Assembly: GCF_024679245.1 (NCBI RefSeq)
Contig: NC_090196.1
Coordinates: 10,194,361-10,258,360, forward strand
DNA length: 64,000 nucleotides
Source: Pseudorasbora parva
Lineage: Eukaryota; Chordata; Actinopteri; Cypriniformes; Gobionidae
Direction of reading: 5' to 3'
Part shown: piece after piece, positions 15,001 to 29,341 of the stretch
Layout: each line of letters opens with the position of its first letter
Numbering within the stretch: position 1 is the first letter of the stretch
Position numbers and translations under genes: made by a program
Notes under the pieces: model-generated
What the model was told of the DNA's origin: nothing
Seen by the model: the letters and a program-made list of their open reading frames with translations, nothing else
Databases searched by the model: none

Positions 15001-18000
15001 ACTGTCCAATTTTCAAAAATTCATAAAACTCTTTCTTTTATAGGTTTTCTCATTCTTTCATTTGATATTTGTTTAGAGTGAGCCTTAATATTACTGTATT
15101 TATTTACAAGTCATTTTACTGTATATTTTTAGAGAAAAGTACAGTCGAATATGCCCCAAATATCAACGTGCATTCAAATACTTACACTGTCCCATTTTTT
15201 CAAAAATTCATAAACAATTTTTCATCATAGGTTTTCTAATTCTGTCATTTGAAATTTGTTCAGAGAGACCCTGAATATTACTGTATTTATTTACAAGTAT
15301 TTTTACTGTATAGTTTTGGAGGAAAGTGCAGTCAAACTCTCCCCAAAATTCATTCAAGCACTTACAGTACAATTTTCAAAAATATCATAAAAATCTTTCC
15401 TTTATATGTTTGCTCATTCTGTCCTTTGATATTTGTTCAGAGTGACGCTGACTATTACTTTATTTATGTACAAGTCATTTTACTGTATAGTTTTAGAGAA
15501 AAGTACAGTCCAATTTGCCCCAAAATTCATTTAAGCACTTGCACTGTCCAATTTTCAACAATTCATAAAACTCTTTCCTTTATAGGTTTGCTCATTCTGT
15601 CATTTGATATTTGTTTAGAGTGACACTGACTATTACTGTATTTATTTACAAGTAATTTTACTATATAATTTTGGAGAAAAGTACAGTCAAATTCGCCCAA
15701 AAATTAATTCAAGCACTTACAGTCCAATTTTCAAAAATATCATAAAAATCTTTCCTTTATAGGTTTGTTCATTCTGTCATTTGATATTTGTTTAGAGTGA
15801 CCCTGACTATTCCTGTATGTAGTAACAAGTCATTTTACTGTATAGTTTTGGAGAAAAGTACAGTCAAATTCGCCCCAAAATTCATTCAAGGACTTACACT
15901 GTCCAATTTACAAAAATTCATAAAAATCGTTCTTTTATAGGTTTGCCCATTCTGCCATTTGATATTTGTTCAAGGGGACCCTGACTATTACTGTATTTAT
16001 TTACAAGCCATTTTACTGTATATTTTTGGAGAAAAGGGCAGTCAAACTGCAAATAATCTGTCTATTCAAACATTTACATTGTGTCCAATTTTCAAAAATT
16101 CGAAAAATCTTTCCTTTATAGGTTTGCTCATTCTGTCATTTAATATTTGTTTAGAGCGACCCCGACTATAACTGTATTTATGTACAAGTCATTTTACTGT
16201 ATAGTTTTAGAGAAAAGTACAGTCGAATATGCCCCAAATGTCCACGTGCATTCAAATACTTACACTGTCCCAGTTTTTCAAAAATTCATAAACAATTTTA
16301 CTTCATAGGTTTTCTCATTCTGTCATTTGAAATTTGTTCAGAGTGACCCTGAATATTACTGTATTTATTTACAAGTAATTTAACTGTATAGTTTTGGAGA
16401 AAATTGCAGTCAAACTCTCACCAAAATTCATTCAAGCACTTACAGTCCAATTTTCAAAAATATCATAAAAATCTTTCCTTTATAGGTTTGCTCATTCTGT
16501 CCTTTGATATTTGTTCAGAGTGACCCTGACTATTACTGTATTTATTTACAAGCCATTGTACTGTATATTTTTTGGAGAAAATGGCAGTCAAACTGCAAAT
16601 AATCTGTCTATTCAAACATTTACATTGTGTCCAATTTTCAAAAATTCGAAAAATCTTTCCTTTATAGGTTTGCTCATTCTGTCATTTAATATTTGTTTAG
16701 AGTGACCCCGACTATTACTGTATTTATGTACAAGTCATTTTACTGTATAGTTTTAGAGAAAAGTACAGTCGAATATGCCCCAAATATCCACGTGCATTTA
16801 AATACTTACACTGTCCCATTTTTTCCAAAATTCATAAACAATTTTACTTCATAGGTTTTCTCATTCTGTCATTTGAAATTTGTTCAAAGTCACCCTGACA
16901 ATTACTGTATTTATTTGCAAGTCATTTTACTGTACATTTTTGGAGAAAAGGACAGTCAAACTTGCCCAAAAATCAAATTGAATTCAAACACTACAATTTT
17001 CAACAATAAAACCATAACAATATTTTTTTTTATAGGTTTGCTCATTCTGTCATTTGATATTTGTTCAGAGTGACACTGACTATTACTGTATTTATTTACA
17101 AGTAATTTTACTGTATAGTTTTGGAGAAAAGTACAGTCAAATTCGCCCAAAAATTAATTCAAGCACTTGCACTCTCCAATTTTCAACAATCCATAAAACT
17201 CTTTCCTTTATAGGTTTGCTCGTTCTGTCATTTGAAATTTGTTCAGAGAGACCCTGACTATTACTGTATTTATTTACAATTCATTTTACTGTATAGTTTT
17301 GGAGAAAAGTGCAGTCAAATTCGCCCCAAAATTCATTCAAGCACTTACACTGTCCAATTTTCAAAAATTCATAAAAATCTTTCCTTTATAGGTTTGCCAA
17401 TTCTGTCATTTGATATTTGTTCAAAGTCACCCTGACAATTACTGTATTTATTTGCAAGTCATTTTACTGTATATTTTTGGAGAAAAGTGCAGTCAAACTG
17501 CAAATAATCTGTCTATTCAAACACTTACACTGTCCAATTTCAAAAAATTCATAAAAATCTTTCCTTTATTTCCTTTATAGGTTTGCTCATTCTGTCATTT
17601 GATATTTGTTTAGAGTGACCATGACTATTACTGTATTCATGTAAAAGTCATTTTACTGTATAGTTTTAGAGAAAAGTACAGTCAAATTTGCCCCAAAAGT
17701 AATTCAAGCAAGTGCACTCTCCAATTTTCAACAATCCATAAAAATATTTTCTTTATAGTTTTGCTCATTCTGTCATTTGATATTTGTTTAGAGTGACCCT
17801 GACTATTACTGTATTTATTAAAAAGTCATTTTACTGTACAGTTTTGAAGAAAAGTACAGTCAATATCGCCCCAATATTAATTGAAGCACTTACACTGTCC
17901 AATTTTCAAAAATTCATAAAACTCTTTCCTTTATAGGTTTTCTCATTTTTTCATTTGATATTTGTTTAGAGTGACCCTTAATATTACTGTATTTATTTAC

Positions 18001-20100
18001 AAGTCATTTTACTCTATATTTTTAGAGAAAAGTACAGTCGAATGTGCCCCAAATATCAACGTGCATTCAAATACTTACACTGTCCCATTTTTTCAAAAAT
18101 TCATAAACAATTTTACTTCATAGGTTTTCTCATTCTGTCATTTGAAATTTGTTCAGAGAGACCCTGAATATTACTGTATTTATTTACAAGTATTTTTACT
18201 GTATAGTTTTGGAGGAAAGTGCAGTCAAACTCTCCCCAAAATTCATTCAAGCACTTACAGTCCAATTTTCAAAAATATCATAAAAATCTTTCCTTTATAG
18301 GTTTGCTCATTCTGTCCTTTGATATTTGTTCAGAGTGACCCTGACTATTACTGTATTTATGTACAAGTCATTTTACTGTATAGTTTTAGAGAAAAGTACA
18401 GTCCAATTTGCCCCAAAATTCATTCAAGCACTTGCACTGTCCAATTTCAACAATTCATAAAACTCTTTCCTTCATAGGTTTTCTCATTCTGTCATTTGAA
18501 ATTTGTTCAGAGAGACCCTGAATATTACTGTCTTTATTTACAAGTATTTTTACTGTATAGTTTTGGAGGAAAGTGCAGTCAAACTCTCCCCAAAATTCAT
18601 TCAAGCACTTATAGTCCAATTTTCAAAAATATCATAAAAATCTTTCCTTTATAGGTTTGCTCATTCTGTCCTTTGATATTTGTTCAGAGTGACCCTGACT
18701 ATTACTGTATTTATGTACAAGTCATTTTACTGTATAGTTTTAGAGAAAAGAACAGTCCAATTTGCCCCAAAATTCATTCAAGCACTTGCACTGTCCAATT
18801 TTCAACAATTCATAAAACTCGTTCCTTTATAGGTTTGCTCATTCTGTCATTTGATATTTGTTTAGAGTGACACTGACTATTACTGTATTTATTTACAAGT
18901 AATTTTACTGTATAATTTTGGAGAAAAGTACAGTCAAATTCGCCCAAAAATTCATTCAAGCACTTACAGTCCAATTTTCAAAAATATCATAAAACTCGTT
19001 CCTTTATAGGTTTGTTCATTCTGTCATTTGATATTTGTTTAGAGTGACCCTGACTATTACTGTATGTAGTAACAAGTCATTTTACTGTATAGTTTTGGAG
19101 AAAAGTACAGTCAAATTCGCCCCAAAATTCATTCAAGGACTTACACTGTCCAATTTGCAAAAATTCATAAAAATCGTTCCTTTATAGGTTTGCCCATTCT
19201 GCCATTTGATATTTGTTCAAGGGGACCCTGACTATTACTGTATTTATTTACAAGCCATTTTACTGTATATTTTTGGAGAAAAGGGCAGTCAAACTGCAAA
19301 TAATCGGTCTACTCAAACATTTACATTGTGTCCAATTTTCAAAAATTCGAAAAATCTTTCCTTTATAGGTTTTCTCATTCTGTCATTTAATATTTGTTTA
19401 GAGTGACCCCGACTATTACTGTATTTATGTACAAGTCATTTTACTGTATAGTTTTAGAGAAAAGTACAGTCGAATATGCCCCAAATATCCACGTGCATTT
19501 AAATACTTACACTGTCCCATTTTTTCAAAAATTCATAAACAATTTTATTTCATAGGTTTTCTCATTCTGTCATTTGAAATTTGTTAAGAGTGACCCTGAA
19601 TATTACTGTATTTATTTACAAGTATTTTTACTGTATAGTTTTGGAGAAAAGTACAGTCAAACTTGCCCAAAAATCAAATTGAATTCAAACACTGTACAAT
19701 TTTCAACAATAAAACCATAACAATATTTTTTTTTATAGGTTTGCTCATTCTGTCATTTGATATTTGTTCAGAGTGACACTGACTATTACTGTATTTATTT
19801 ACAATTCATTTTACTGTATAGTTTTGGAGAAAAGTGCAGTCATACTCTCCCCAAAATTCATTCAAGCACTTACAGTCCAATTTTCAAAAATATCATAAAA
19901 ATCTTTCCTTTATAGGTTTGCTCATTCTGTCATTTGATATTTGTTCAGAGTCACCCTGACTATTATTGTATTTATGTGCAAGTCATTTTACTGTATAGTT
20001 ATATAGAAAAGTACAGTCCAATTTGCCCCAAAATTCATTTAAGCAATTGCACTGTCCAATTTTCAAAAATTCATAAAAATCTTTCCTTTATAGCTTTACC
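1..20100 (+). repeat. ~180-bp AT-rich satellite array with ~3.25-kb higher-order repeats
   Basis: Head-to-tail monomers of about 178-185 bp recur throughout. Each contains the phrases CCTTTATAGGTTTGCTCATT, TGACCCTGACTATTACTG, TTTATTTACAAGTCATTTTA and GAGAAAAGTACAGTCAAA with small variants. A distinctive monomer (GAGTGACACTGAC followed by CAAGTAATTTTAC) sits at about 638, 3339, 6590, 9832, 13802, 17054 and, in partial form, 19758. The spacings are 2701, 3251, 3242, 3970, 3252 and about 2704 bp. This gives a higher-order unit of about 18 monomers, shorter at both ends and longer in the fourth interval. Corresponding monomers in successive units are nearly identical, while neighbouring monomers within a unit differ clearly. 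That pattern is typical of satellites homogenised by unequal exchange. Some monomers carry a short duplication in the pyrimidine tract (CTTTATTTCTTTTATAGG). There are no genes here; the 60-124 codon frames are an effect of the repeat. Confidence 0.95.
10195..11111 (+). repeat. 719-bp internal duplication inside one higher-order satellite unit
   Basis: The monomer starting near 10195 (GTTCAAAGTGACCCTGACAATT) and its followers recur from 10914, an offset of 719 bp or four monomers. The 9832-13801 unit is longer than its neighbours by about the same amount (3970 against about 3250 bp). The simplest reading is one extra tetramer added by unequal exchange in this unit only. Confidence 0.75.
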
Positions 20101-23100
20101 CATTCTGTCATTTGGTATTTTTTCAAAGTGACCCTGACTATTACTGTATTTATTTACAAGTCATTCTACTGTATATTTTGGGAGAAAATGGCAGTCAAAC
20201 TGCAAATAATGTCTATTCAAACACTTACATTGTTTCCAATTTTCAAAAATTAATAAAAATCTTTCCTTTAAATGTTTGCTCATTCTGTCATTTGATATTT
20301 GTTTAGAGTGACCCTTAATATTACTGTTTTTATTTACAAGTCATTTTACTGTATATTTTTAGAGAAAAGTACAGTCGAATATGCCCCAAATATCAACGTG
20401 CATTCAAATACTTACACTGTCCCATTTTTTCAAAAATTCATAAACAATTTTACTTCATAGGTTTTCTCATTCTGTCATTTGAAATTTGTTCAGAGAGACC
20501 CTGAATATTACTGTATTTATTTACAAGTATTTTTACTGTATAGTTTTGGAGGAAAGTGCAGTCAAACTCTCCCCAAAATTCATTCAAGCACTTACAGTCC
20601 AATTTTCAAAAATATCATAAAAATCTTTCCTTTATAGGTTTGCTCATTCTGTCATTTGATATTTGTTTAGAGTGACCCTGACTTTTACTGTATTTATTTA
20701 CAAGTCATTTTACTGTATAGTTTTAGCGAAAAGTACAGTCGAATATGCCCCAAATATCATCGTGCATTCAAAAACTTACAGTCCAATTTTTTGAAAAATT
20801 CATAAACAATTTTACTTCATAGGTTTTCTCACTCTGTCATTTTAAATTTGTTCAGAGTGACCCTGAATATTACTGTATTTATTTACAAGTCATTTTACTG
20901 TATAGTTTTAGAGAAAAGTACAGACGAATATGCCCCAAATATAAACGTGTATTCAAATACTTACACTGTCCCATTTTTTCAAAAATTCATAAACAATTTT
21001 ACTTCATAGGTTTTCTCATTCTGTTATGTGACATTTGTTCAGAGTGACCCTGACTATTACTGTATTTATTTACAAGTAATTTTACTGTATAGTTTTGGAG
21101 AAAAGTGCAGTCAAACTCTCCCAAAATTCATTCAAGCACTTACAGTCCAATTTTCAAAAATATCATAAAAATCTTTCCTTTATAGGTTTGCTCGTTCGGT
21201 CCTTTGATATTTGTTCAGAGTGACCCTGACTATTACTGTATTTATGTGCAAGTCATTTTACTGTATAGTTTTAGAGAAAAGTACAGTCAAACTCTCCCCA
21301 AAATTCATTAAAGCACTTACAGTCCAATTTTGAAAAATATCATAAAAATCTTTCCTTTATAGATTTGCTCATTCTGTCCTTTGATATTTGTTCAGAGTGA
21401 CCCTGACTATTACTTTATTTATGTACAAGTCATTTTACTGTATAGTTTTAGAGAAAAGTACAGTCCAATTTGCCCCAAAATTCATTCAAGCACTTGCACT
21501 GTCCAATTTTCACCAACAATTCATAAAACTCTTTCCTTTATAGGTTTGCTCATTCTGTCATTTGATATTTGTTTAGAGTGACACTGACTATTACTGTATT
21601 TATTTACAAGTATTTTTACTGTATAGTTTGGAGAAAAGTGCAGTCAAACTCTCCCCAAAATTCATTCAAGCACTTACAGTCCAATTTTCAAAAATATCAT
21701 AAAAATCTTTCCTTTATAGGTTTGCTCATTCTGTCATTTGATATTTGTTCAGAGTCACCCTGACTATTATTGTATTTATGTGCAAGTCATTTTACTATAT
21801 GGATGTAGAGATAAGTACAGTCCAATTTGTCCCAAAATTAATTTAAGCAATTGCACTGTCCAATATTCAAAAATTCATAAAAATCTTTCCTTTATAAGTT
21901 TACCCATTCTGTCATTTGGTATTTTTTCAAAGTGAGCCTGACTATTACTGTATTTATTTACAAGCCATTCTACTGTATATTTTGGGAGAAATGGGCAGTC
22001 AAACTGCAAATAATCTGTCTATTCAAACACTTACATTGTGTCCAATTTTCAAAAATTAATAAAAATCTTTCCTTTATATGTTTGCTCATTCTGTCATTTT
22101 ATATTTGTTTAGAGTGACCCCAAATATTACTGTATTTATGTACAAGTCATTTTACTGTATAGTTTTAGAGAAAAGTACAGTCGAATATGCCCCAAATATC
22201 AACGTGCATTCAAATACTTACACTGTCCACTTTTTTCAAAAATTCATAAACAATTTTACTTCATAGGTTTTCTCATTCTGTCATTTGAAATTTATTCAGA
22301 GAGACTCTGACTATTACTGTATTTATTTACAATTCATTTTACTGTATAGTTTTGGAGAAAAGTACAGTCAAATTCGCCCCAAAAATCATTCAAGCACTTA
22401 CACTGTCCAATTTTCAGAAATTCATAAAAATCTTTCCTTTATAGGTTTGCCCATTCTGTCATTTGATATTTGTTCAAAGTAACCCTGACAATTACTGTAT
22501 TTATTTGCAAGTCATTTTACTGTATATTTTTGGAGAAAAGTGCAGTCAAACTGCAAATAATCTGTCTATTCAAACACTTACACTGTCCAATTTCAAAAAA
22601 ATCATAAAAATCTTTCCTTTATTTCCTTTATAGGTTTGCTCATTCTGTCATTTGATATTTGTTTAGAGTGACCATGACTATTACTGTATTCATGTAAAAG
22701 TCATTTTACTGTATAGTTTTAGAGAAAAGTACAGTCAAATTTGCCCCAAAAGTAATTCAAGCAAGTGCACTCTCCAATTTTCAACAATCCATAAAAATAT
22801 TTTCTTTATAGTTTTGCTCATTCTGTCATTTGATATTTGTTTAGAGTGACCCTGACTATCACTGTATTTATTAACAAGTCATTTTACTGTACAGTTTTGG
22901 AGAAAAGTACAGTCAATATCGCCCCAATATTAATTGAAGCACTTACACTGTCCAATTTTCAAAAATTCATAAAACTCTTTCCTTTATAGGTTTGCTCATT
23001 CTTTCATTTGATATTTGTTTAGAGTGACCCTTAATATTACTGTATTTATTTACAAGTCATTTTACTGTATATTTTTAGAGAAAAGTACAGTCGAATATGC

Positions 23101-26100
23101 CCCAAATATCAACGTGCATTCAAATACTTACACTGTCCCCTTTTTTAAAAAATTCATAAACAATTTTACTTCATAGGTTTTCTCATTCTGTCATTTGAAA
23201 TTTGTTCAGAGAGACTCTGACTATTACTGTATTTATTTACAATTCATTTTACTGTATAGTTTTGGAGAAAAGTACAGTCAAATTCGCCCCAAAAATCATT
23301 CAAGCACTTACACTGTCCAATTTTCAGAAATTCATAAAAAATCTTTCCTTTATAGGTTTGCCCATTCTGTCATTTGATATTTGTCCAAAGTGACCCTGAG
23401 AATTACTGTATTTATGTACAAGTCATTTTACTGTATAGTTTTAGAGAAAAGTACAGTCCAATTAGCCCCAAAATTCATTTAAGCAATTGCACTGTCCAAT
23501 TTTCAAAAATTCATAAAAATCTTTCCTTTATAGCTTTACCCATTCTGTCATTTGGTATTTTTTCAAAGTGACCCTGACTATTACTGTATTTATGTGCAAG
23601 TCATTTTACTGTATAGTTTTAGAGAAAAGTACAGTCAAACTCTCCCCAAAATTCATTCAAGCACTTACAGTCCAATTTTCAAAAATATCATAAAAATCTT
23701 TCCTTTATAGGTTTGCTCATTCTGTCCTTTGATATTTGTTCAGAGTGACCCTGACTATTACTGAATTTATTTACAAGTCATTTTACTGTATAGTTTTAGA
23801 GAAAAGTACAGTCCAATTTGCCCCAAAATTCATTCAAGCACTTGCACTGTCCAATTTTCAACAATTCATAAAACTCTTTCCTTTATAGGTTTGCTCATTC
23901 TGTCATTTGATATTTGTTTAGAGTAACACTGACTATTACTGTATTTATTCACAAGTAATTTTACTGTATAATTTTGGAGAAAAGTACAGTCAAATTCGCC
24001 CAAAAATTCATTCAAGCACTTACAGTCCAATTTTCAAAAATATCATACAAATCTTTCCTTTATAGGTTTGTTCATTCTGTCATTTGATATTTGTTTAGAG
24101 TGACCCTGACTATTACTGTATGTAGTAACAAGTCATTTTACTGTATAATTTTGGAGAAAAGTACAGTCAAATTCGGCCCAAAATCCATTCAAGACTTACA
24201 GTGTCCGATTTGCAAAAATTCATAAAACTCGTTTCTTTATAGGTTTGCCCATTCTGCCATTTGATTTTTGTTCAAGGGGACCCTGACTATTATTGTATTT
24301 ATTGACAAGCCATTTTACTGTATATTTTTGGAGAAAAGGGCAGTCAAACTGCAAATAATCTGTCTATTCAAACACTTACATTGTGTCCAATTTTCAAAAA
24401 TTAATAAAAATCTTTCCTTTATAGGTTTGCTCATTCTGTCCTTTGATATTTGTTTAGAGTGACCCCGAATATTACTGTATTTATGTACAAGTCCTTTTAC
24501 TGTATAGTTTTCGAGAAAAGTACAGTCGAATATGCTCCAAATATCAACGTGCATTCAAATACTTACAATGTCCCATTTTATCAAAAATTCATAAACAATT
24601 TTACTTCATAGGTTTTCTCATTCTGTCATTTGAAATTTGTTCAGAGTGACCCTGAATATTACTGTATTTATTTACAAGTAATTTTGCTGTATAGTTTTGG
24701 AGAAAGGTACAGTCAAATCATCCCCAAAATTCATTCAAACACTTACAGTCCAATTTTTAAAAAATCATAAAAATCTCTCCTTTATAGCTTTTCTCATTCT
24801 GTCATTTGATATTTGTTCAGAGATACACTGACTATTACTGTATTTATTTACAAGTAATTTTACTGTATAATTTTGGAGAAAACTACAGTCAAATTTGCCC
24901 CAAAATTAATTCAAGCACTTGCACTCTCCAACTTTCAACAATCCATAAAACTCTTTCCTTTATAGGTTTGCTCATTCTGTCATTTGAAATTTGTTCAGAG
25001 TGACCCTGACTATTACTGTATTTATTTACAAGTCATTTTACTGTATAGTTTTGAAGAAAAAGTACAGTCACATTATCCCCCAAATTCATTCAAGCACTTG
25101 CACTGTCCAATTTTCAACAATTCATAAAACTCTTTCCTTTATAGGTATGCTCATTCTTTCATTTGATATTTGTTTAGAGTGACCCGGACTATTGCTGTAT
25201 TTATTTACAAGTCATTTTACTGTATAGTTTTGGAGAAAAGTACAGTCAAATTCGCCCCAAAATTCATTCAAGCACTTACACTGTCCAATTTTCAAAAATT
25301 CATAAAAATCTTTACTTTATAGGTTTGCCCATTCTGTCATTTGATATTTGTTCAAAGTGACCCTGACTATTACTGTATTTATTTGATCAGTCATTTATTA
25401 TACATTATACAGTCATTTCACTGTATATTTTTGGAGAAAAGTGCATTCAAACTGCAAATAATCTGTCTATTCAAACACTTACATTGTGTCCAATTTTCAA
25501 AAAATCATAAAAAACTTTCCTTTATAGGTTCGCCAATTCTGTCATTTGATTTTTGTTCAGAGTGACCCTGACTATAACTGTATTTTTTACAAGTCATTTT
25601 ACTATATTTTTGGAGAAAAGGGCAGTCAAACTGCAAATAATCTGTTTATTCAAACACTTACATTGTGTCTAATTTTCAATAATTAATAAAAATCTTTCCT
25701 TTATATGTTTGCTCATTCTGTCATTTGATATTTGTTTAGAGTGACCCCAAAAATTACTGTATTTATGTACAAGTCATTTTACTGTATAGTTTTAGAGAAA
25801 AGTATAGTCAAACTCTCCCCAATATTCATTCAAGCACTTACAGTCCACTTAAAATTTACAAGTAATTATACTGTAGTTTTGGAAAAAAGTACAGTCAAAT
25901 TTGCCCCAAAAGTAATTCTGTCCTTTGATAATTGTTCAGAGTGACACTGACTAATACTGTATTAATTTACAAGTCATTTTACTGTATAGTTTTGGAGAAA
26001 AGTACAGTCAAATTCTCCCCAAAATTCATTCAAGTACTTCCACTGTCCAATTTTCAAAAATCCATAAAAATCTTTTCTTTATAGGTTTGCTCATTCTGTC

Positions 26101-26240
26101 ATTTGATATTTGTTCAGAGTGACACTGACCATTACTGTATTTATTAACAAGTCATTTTACTGTATATTTGTGAAGAAAAGTACAGTCAAACTTAACCAAA
26201 AACCACTTAAAAGTCCAATTTTCAAAAAATCATAAAAAAC
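20100..26240 (+). repeat. Divergent part of the satellite array (array edge)
   Basis: The same monomer family continues in the same orientation, but the regular 3.25-kb order breaks down. Monomers show private substitutions, small deletions and irregular spacing, for example the shortened units at 25380-25420 and 25840-25930. Some segments resemble each other over longer distances: 22285-22480 and 23195-23393 share an almost identical monomer. Decay towards an edge is usual for satellite arrays, because exchange homogenises the centre more than the margins. Confidence 0.85.
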
Positions 26241-26987
26241 TTTTCTCCAAAAATATACAGTAAAATGACTTGTAAATAAATACAGTAATAGTCAGGGTCA
26301 CTATGAACAAATATCAAATGACGAAATGAGCAAACCTATAAAGTAAAAAAATAATAATGAATTTTTGAAAATTGAACAGTGTTTGATTTCACTTTAGGGT
26401 GAGTTTGACTGTACTTTTATCTAAAACTGTACACTACAATGACTTGTAATGATCATTCTGAACAGAAATCAAGGGAAAAAACGTAGAAACCAATAAGGAA
26501 AGATGTTTATGCGTATTTGAATATTTTGGACGGTGTAAAATGATTTTTGGGGCAAGTTTGACTGTACTTTTCTCCAAAACTATACAATAAAAGGACTGAA
26601 AACATAATACAGTAATAGTCAGGGTCACTCTGATCAAATATCAAATGACAGTATGAGCAAAGCTATAAAGCAAAGATTTTTATGAATTTTTGAAAATTGG
26701 ACTGTAAGTGCTTGAATTAATTTTGGGGAGAGTTTGATTGCACTTTTCTTCAAAACTATACAGTAAACTTACTTGTAAATAAATACAGTAATAGTCAGGG
26801 TCACTCTGAACAAATATCAAATGACTGAATGAGCAAAAGTATAAAGGAAATATTTTTATGAATTTTTGAAAATTAGACACAGTGTAAGTGAAATGAATAG
26901 ACTGATTTTTTGCAGTTCGACTGTACTTTTCTCCAAAACTATACAGTAAAATGAATTGTAAATAAAAACAGTAATAGTCAGAGTCAC
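26241..26987 (-). repeat. Inverted block of the same satellite
   Basis: At about 26240 the text changes from plus-strand monomers (ending in TTCAAAAAATCATAAAAAAC) to their reverse complement (CTCCAAAAATATACAGTAAA, then GTAATAGTCAGGGTCAC). About four monomers run in this direction, with TCAGGGTCACTCTGA-type phrases at 26294, 26620 and 26798, and they end at GTCAGAGTCAC at 26987. They are diverged from the main array. Confidence 0.85.
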
Positions 26988-27063
26988 CAATAGACTCCTC
27001 ATGTTTCATCAGTAGTTCAAGTATAAACTTTTGAACTAATTTTTGGTCAAATAGTCTTTGAAC

Positions 27064-27180
<117 letters not shown>

Positions 27181-27550
27181 TTAAATACTTTCTGTATTTT
27201 CATCAGTAAATCAAATGTCTTGTTGAAAAAAAAAATCTGACTCTAGATTCTACGAACTTGATTTTCTATGCATAACAATTAGACTCTTTATATTTTGTCA
27301 GTAGTTCAGGGATGACTTTTTGGAAAAAAAAAAAATGCTGACCCTGAATCCTATAAACTTGAACTTTCTATTTTAAATTTAAATTTCACACTTGAACAAC
27401 TGATATTGTGTAATAACAGAATCATGAGTAGTTCAAGTGTGAAATTTTGAATACATTTTTTTTGTGGAAAAAAAACCCCAAAACAATCTGACCCTGGATT
27501 CCGTGAACTTGAACTTTCTATTTATACCAATAGACTCCTTCTGTTGTTTC

Positions 27551-27698
27551 ATACGTAGTTCAAGATTTAAGTTTTGAATTTATTTTTACCAGAGTGATTG
27601 AACTTGAACTTTCTATATAAACATTAGTTTATATAGAAAGTTCAAGTTCAAACACTCTGGTAAAAATAAATTCAAAACTTAAATCTTGAACTACGTAT
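27551..27698. repeat. Near-perfect palindrome, 72-bp arms
   Basis: Left arm 27551-27622 and right arm 27627-27698 are reverse complements with one mismatch, separated by a 4-bp loop (ATTA). The arms consist of second-family sequence (TACGTAGTTCAAGATTTAAG and so on), so the structure is an inverted duplication of one repeat unit rather than a transposon end. Confidence 0.9.
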
Positions 27699-29341
27699 CA
27701 ACCTTGTACTATCCTAGAATACATCATTCAAGGATGAACTTTTGAACTTATTTTTGACTAAGAGTATTTGAACTTGAACTTTCTATATAAGAATAGATTA
27801 CTTTGTTGTTTCATCTGAAGGATGACTTTTTTTGAAAAATAAAAATTCTGACCCTCTATCCTATGAACTTGAACTTTCTATACATAGTAATAGATTCATC
27901 AGTAGTTCAAGTGTGAAATTTTGAATACATTTTTTGGCCAAGGAGTGTTTGAACTTTAAATGTATGAACTCGCTTATGGCTTTATGGTGTTTCTTCAGAA
28001 GTTCAAACATGACTTTTTGAAACAAAACAATCTGAGCCTGGATTCTGTGAACTTGAACTTTCCATGCATACCCATATGAACTTGAACTTTCTATATATAC
28101 TAATAGATTCTGTAGTTCAAGGATTAACTTTTGAATTTATTTTTTTGCATAAGAGTATTTGAACTTGAACTTTCTATATACGTATAGATTCCTATAAGGA
28201 AATAATTCAATCAGTAGTTGAAGGATGACTTTAAAAAAAGAAAAAAAGAAATCTGACCCTGGATCCTATGAACTTGAACTTTCTATACATAAACAATAGA
28301 CTCCTTATATTTCATCAGTAGTTCAAGTATGAGCATTGAACTTATTTTTTCCCAAACAGTCTATGAACTTGAACTTTCTATACAGAGTAATTAATTTATC
28401 AGTAGTTCAAGTGTGAAATAATTTTGAATACATTTTTGGCCAAGGAGTCTTTGATCTTCAAATGTATAAATGGTGACCTGAATGGTGACCTTTTTTGAAA
28501 AATAAAAATTTTGACCCTGGATCCTATGAACTTGAACTTTCTATGCATACCAATAGACTCCTTCTGTTGTTTCATACGTAGTTTATGAATGAAGTTTTGA
28601 ATTTATTTTTACCAGAGTGTTTGAACTTGAACTTACTATATATACTAATAGATTCCATCATTCAAGGATGAATTTTTGAACTTATGTTTGACTAAGAGTA
28701 TTTGAACTTGAACTTTCTATATACAAATAGATTCCTTCTGTTGTTTCATCAGTAGTTGAAGGATGACTTTTTTTGAAAAATAAAAATTCTGACCCTCGAC
28801 CCTATAAACTTGAACTTTCTATACATTGTAATAGATTCATCATTAGTTCAAGTGTGAACTTTTGAATAAATTTTTTTGCCAAGGAGTGTTTGAACTTTAA
28901 ATGTATAAACTCACTTATCGCTTTATGGTGTTTCTTAAGAAGTTCAAACATGACTTTTTGAAACAAAACAATCTGAGCCTGGATTCTGTGAGCTTGAACT
29001 TTCCATGCATACCCATATGAACTTGAACTTTCTATATAAACTGATACATTCTGTAGTTCAAGGGTGAACTTTTGAACTTGTTTTTTGCATAAGAGTATTT
29101 GAACTTGAACTTTCTATATACGTATAGATTCCTATAAGAAATAGATTCCATCAGTAGTTGAAGGATGACTTTTTTGGAAAAAAAAGAAATCTGACCCTGG
29201 ATCCGATAAACTTGAACTTTCTATACATAAACAATAGACTCCTTATATTATAATATTATAATTATTATTATCCTTATATTATAAACCATTGCACAGGGTA
29301 TTCAATGCAATGCAAAAACACCTACTCTCAGTGCACAGCGA

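Noticed and set aside
1..26240. Dozens of 60-124 codon open frames such as those with DPDYYCIYLQ
   Set aside because: They are the satellite monomer read in one frame. They repeat with the array, have no start context or introns, and break at monomer boundaries.
1..26240. CRISPR-like array
   Set aside because: Units are contiguous ~180-bp monomers with no short conserved repeat and unique spacer pattern, and the genome is animal.
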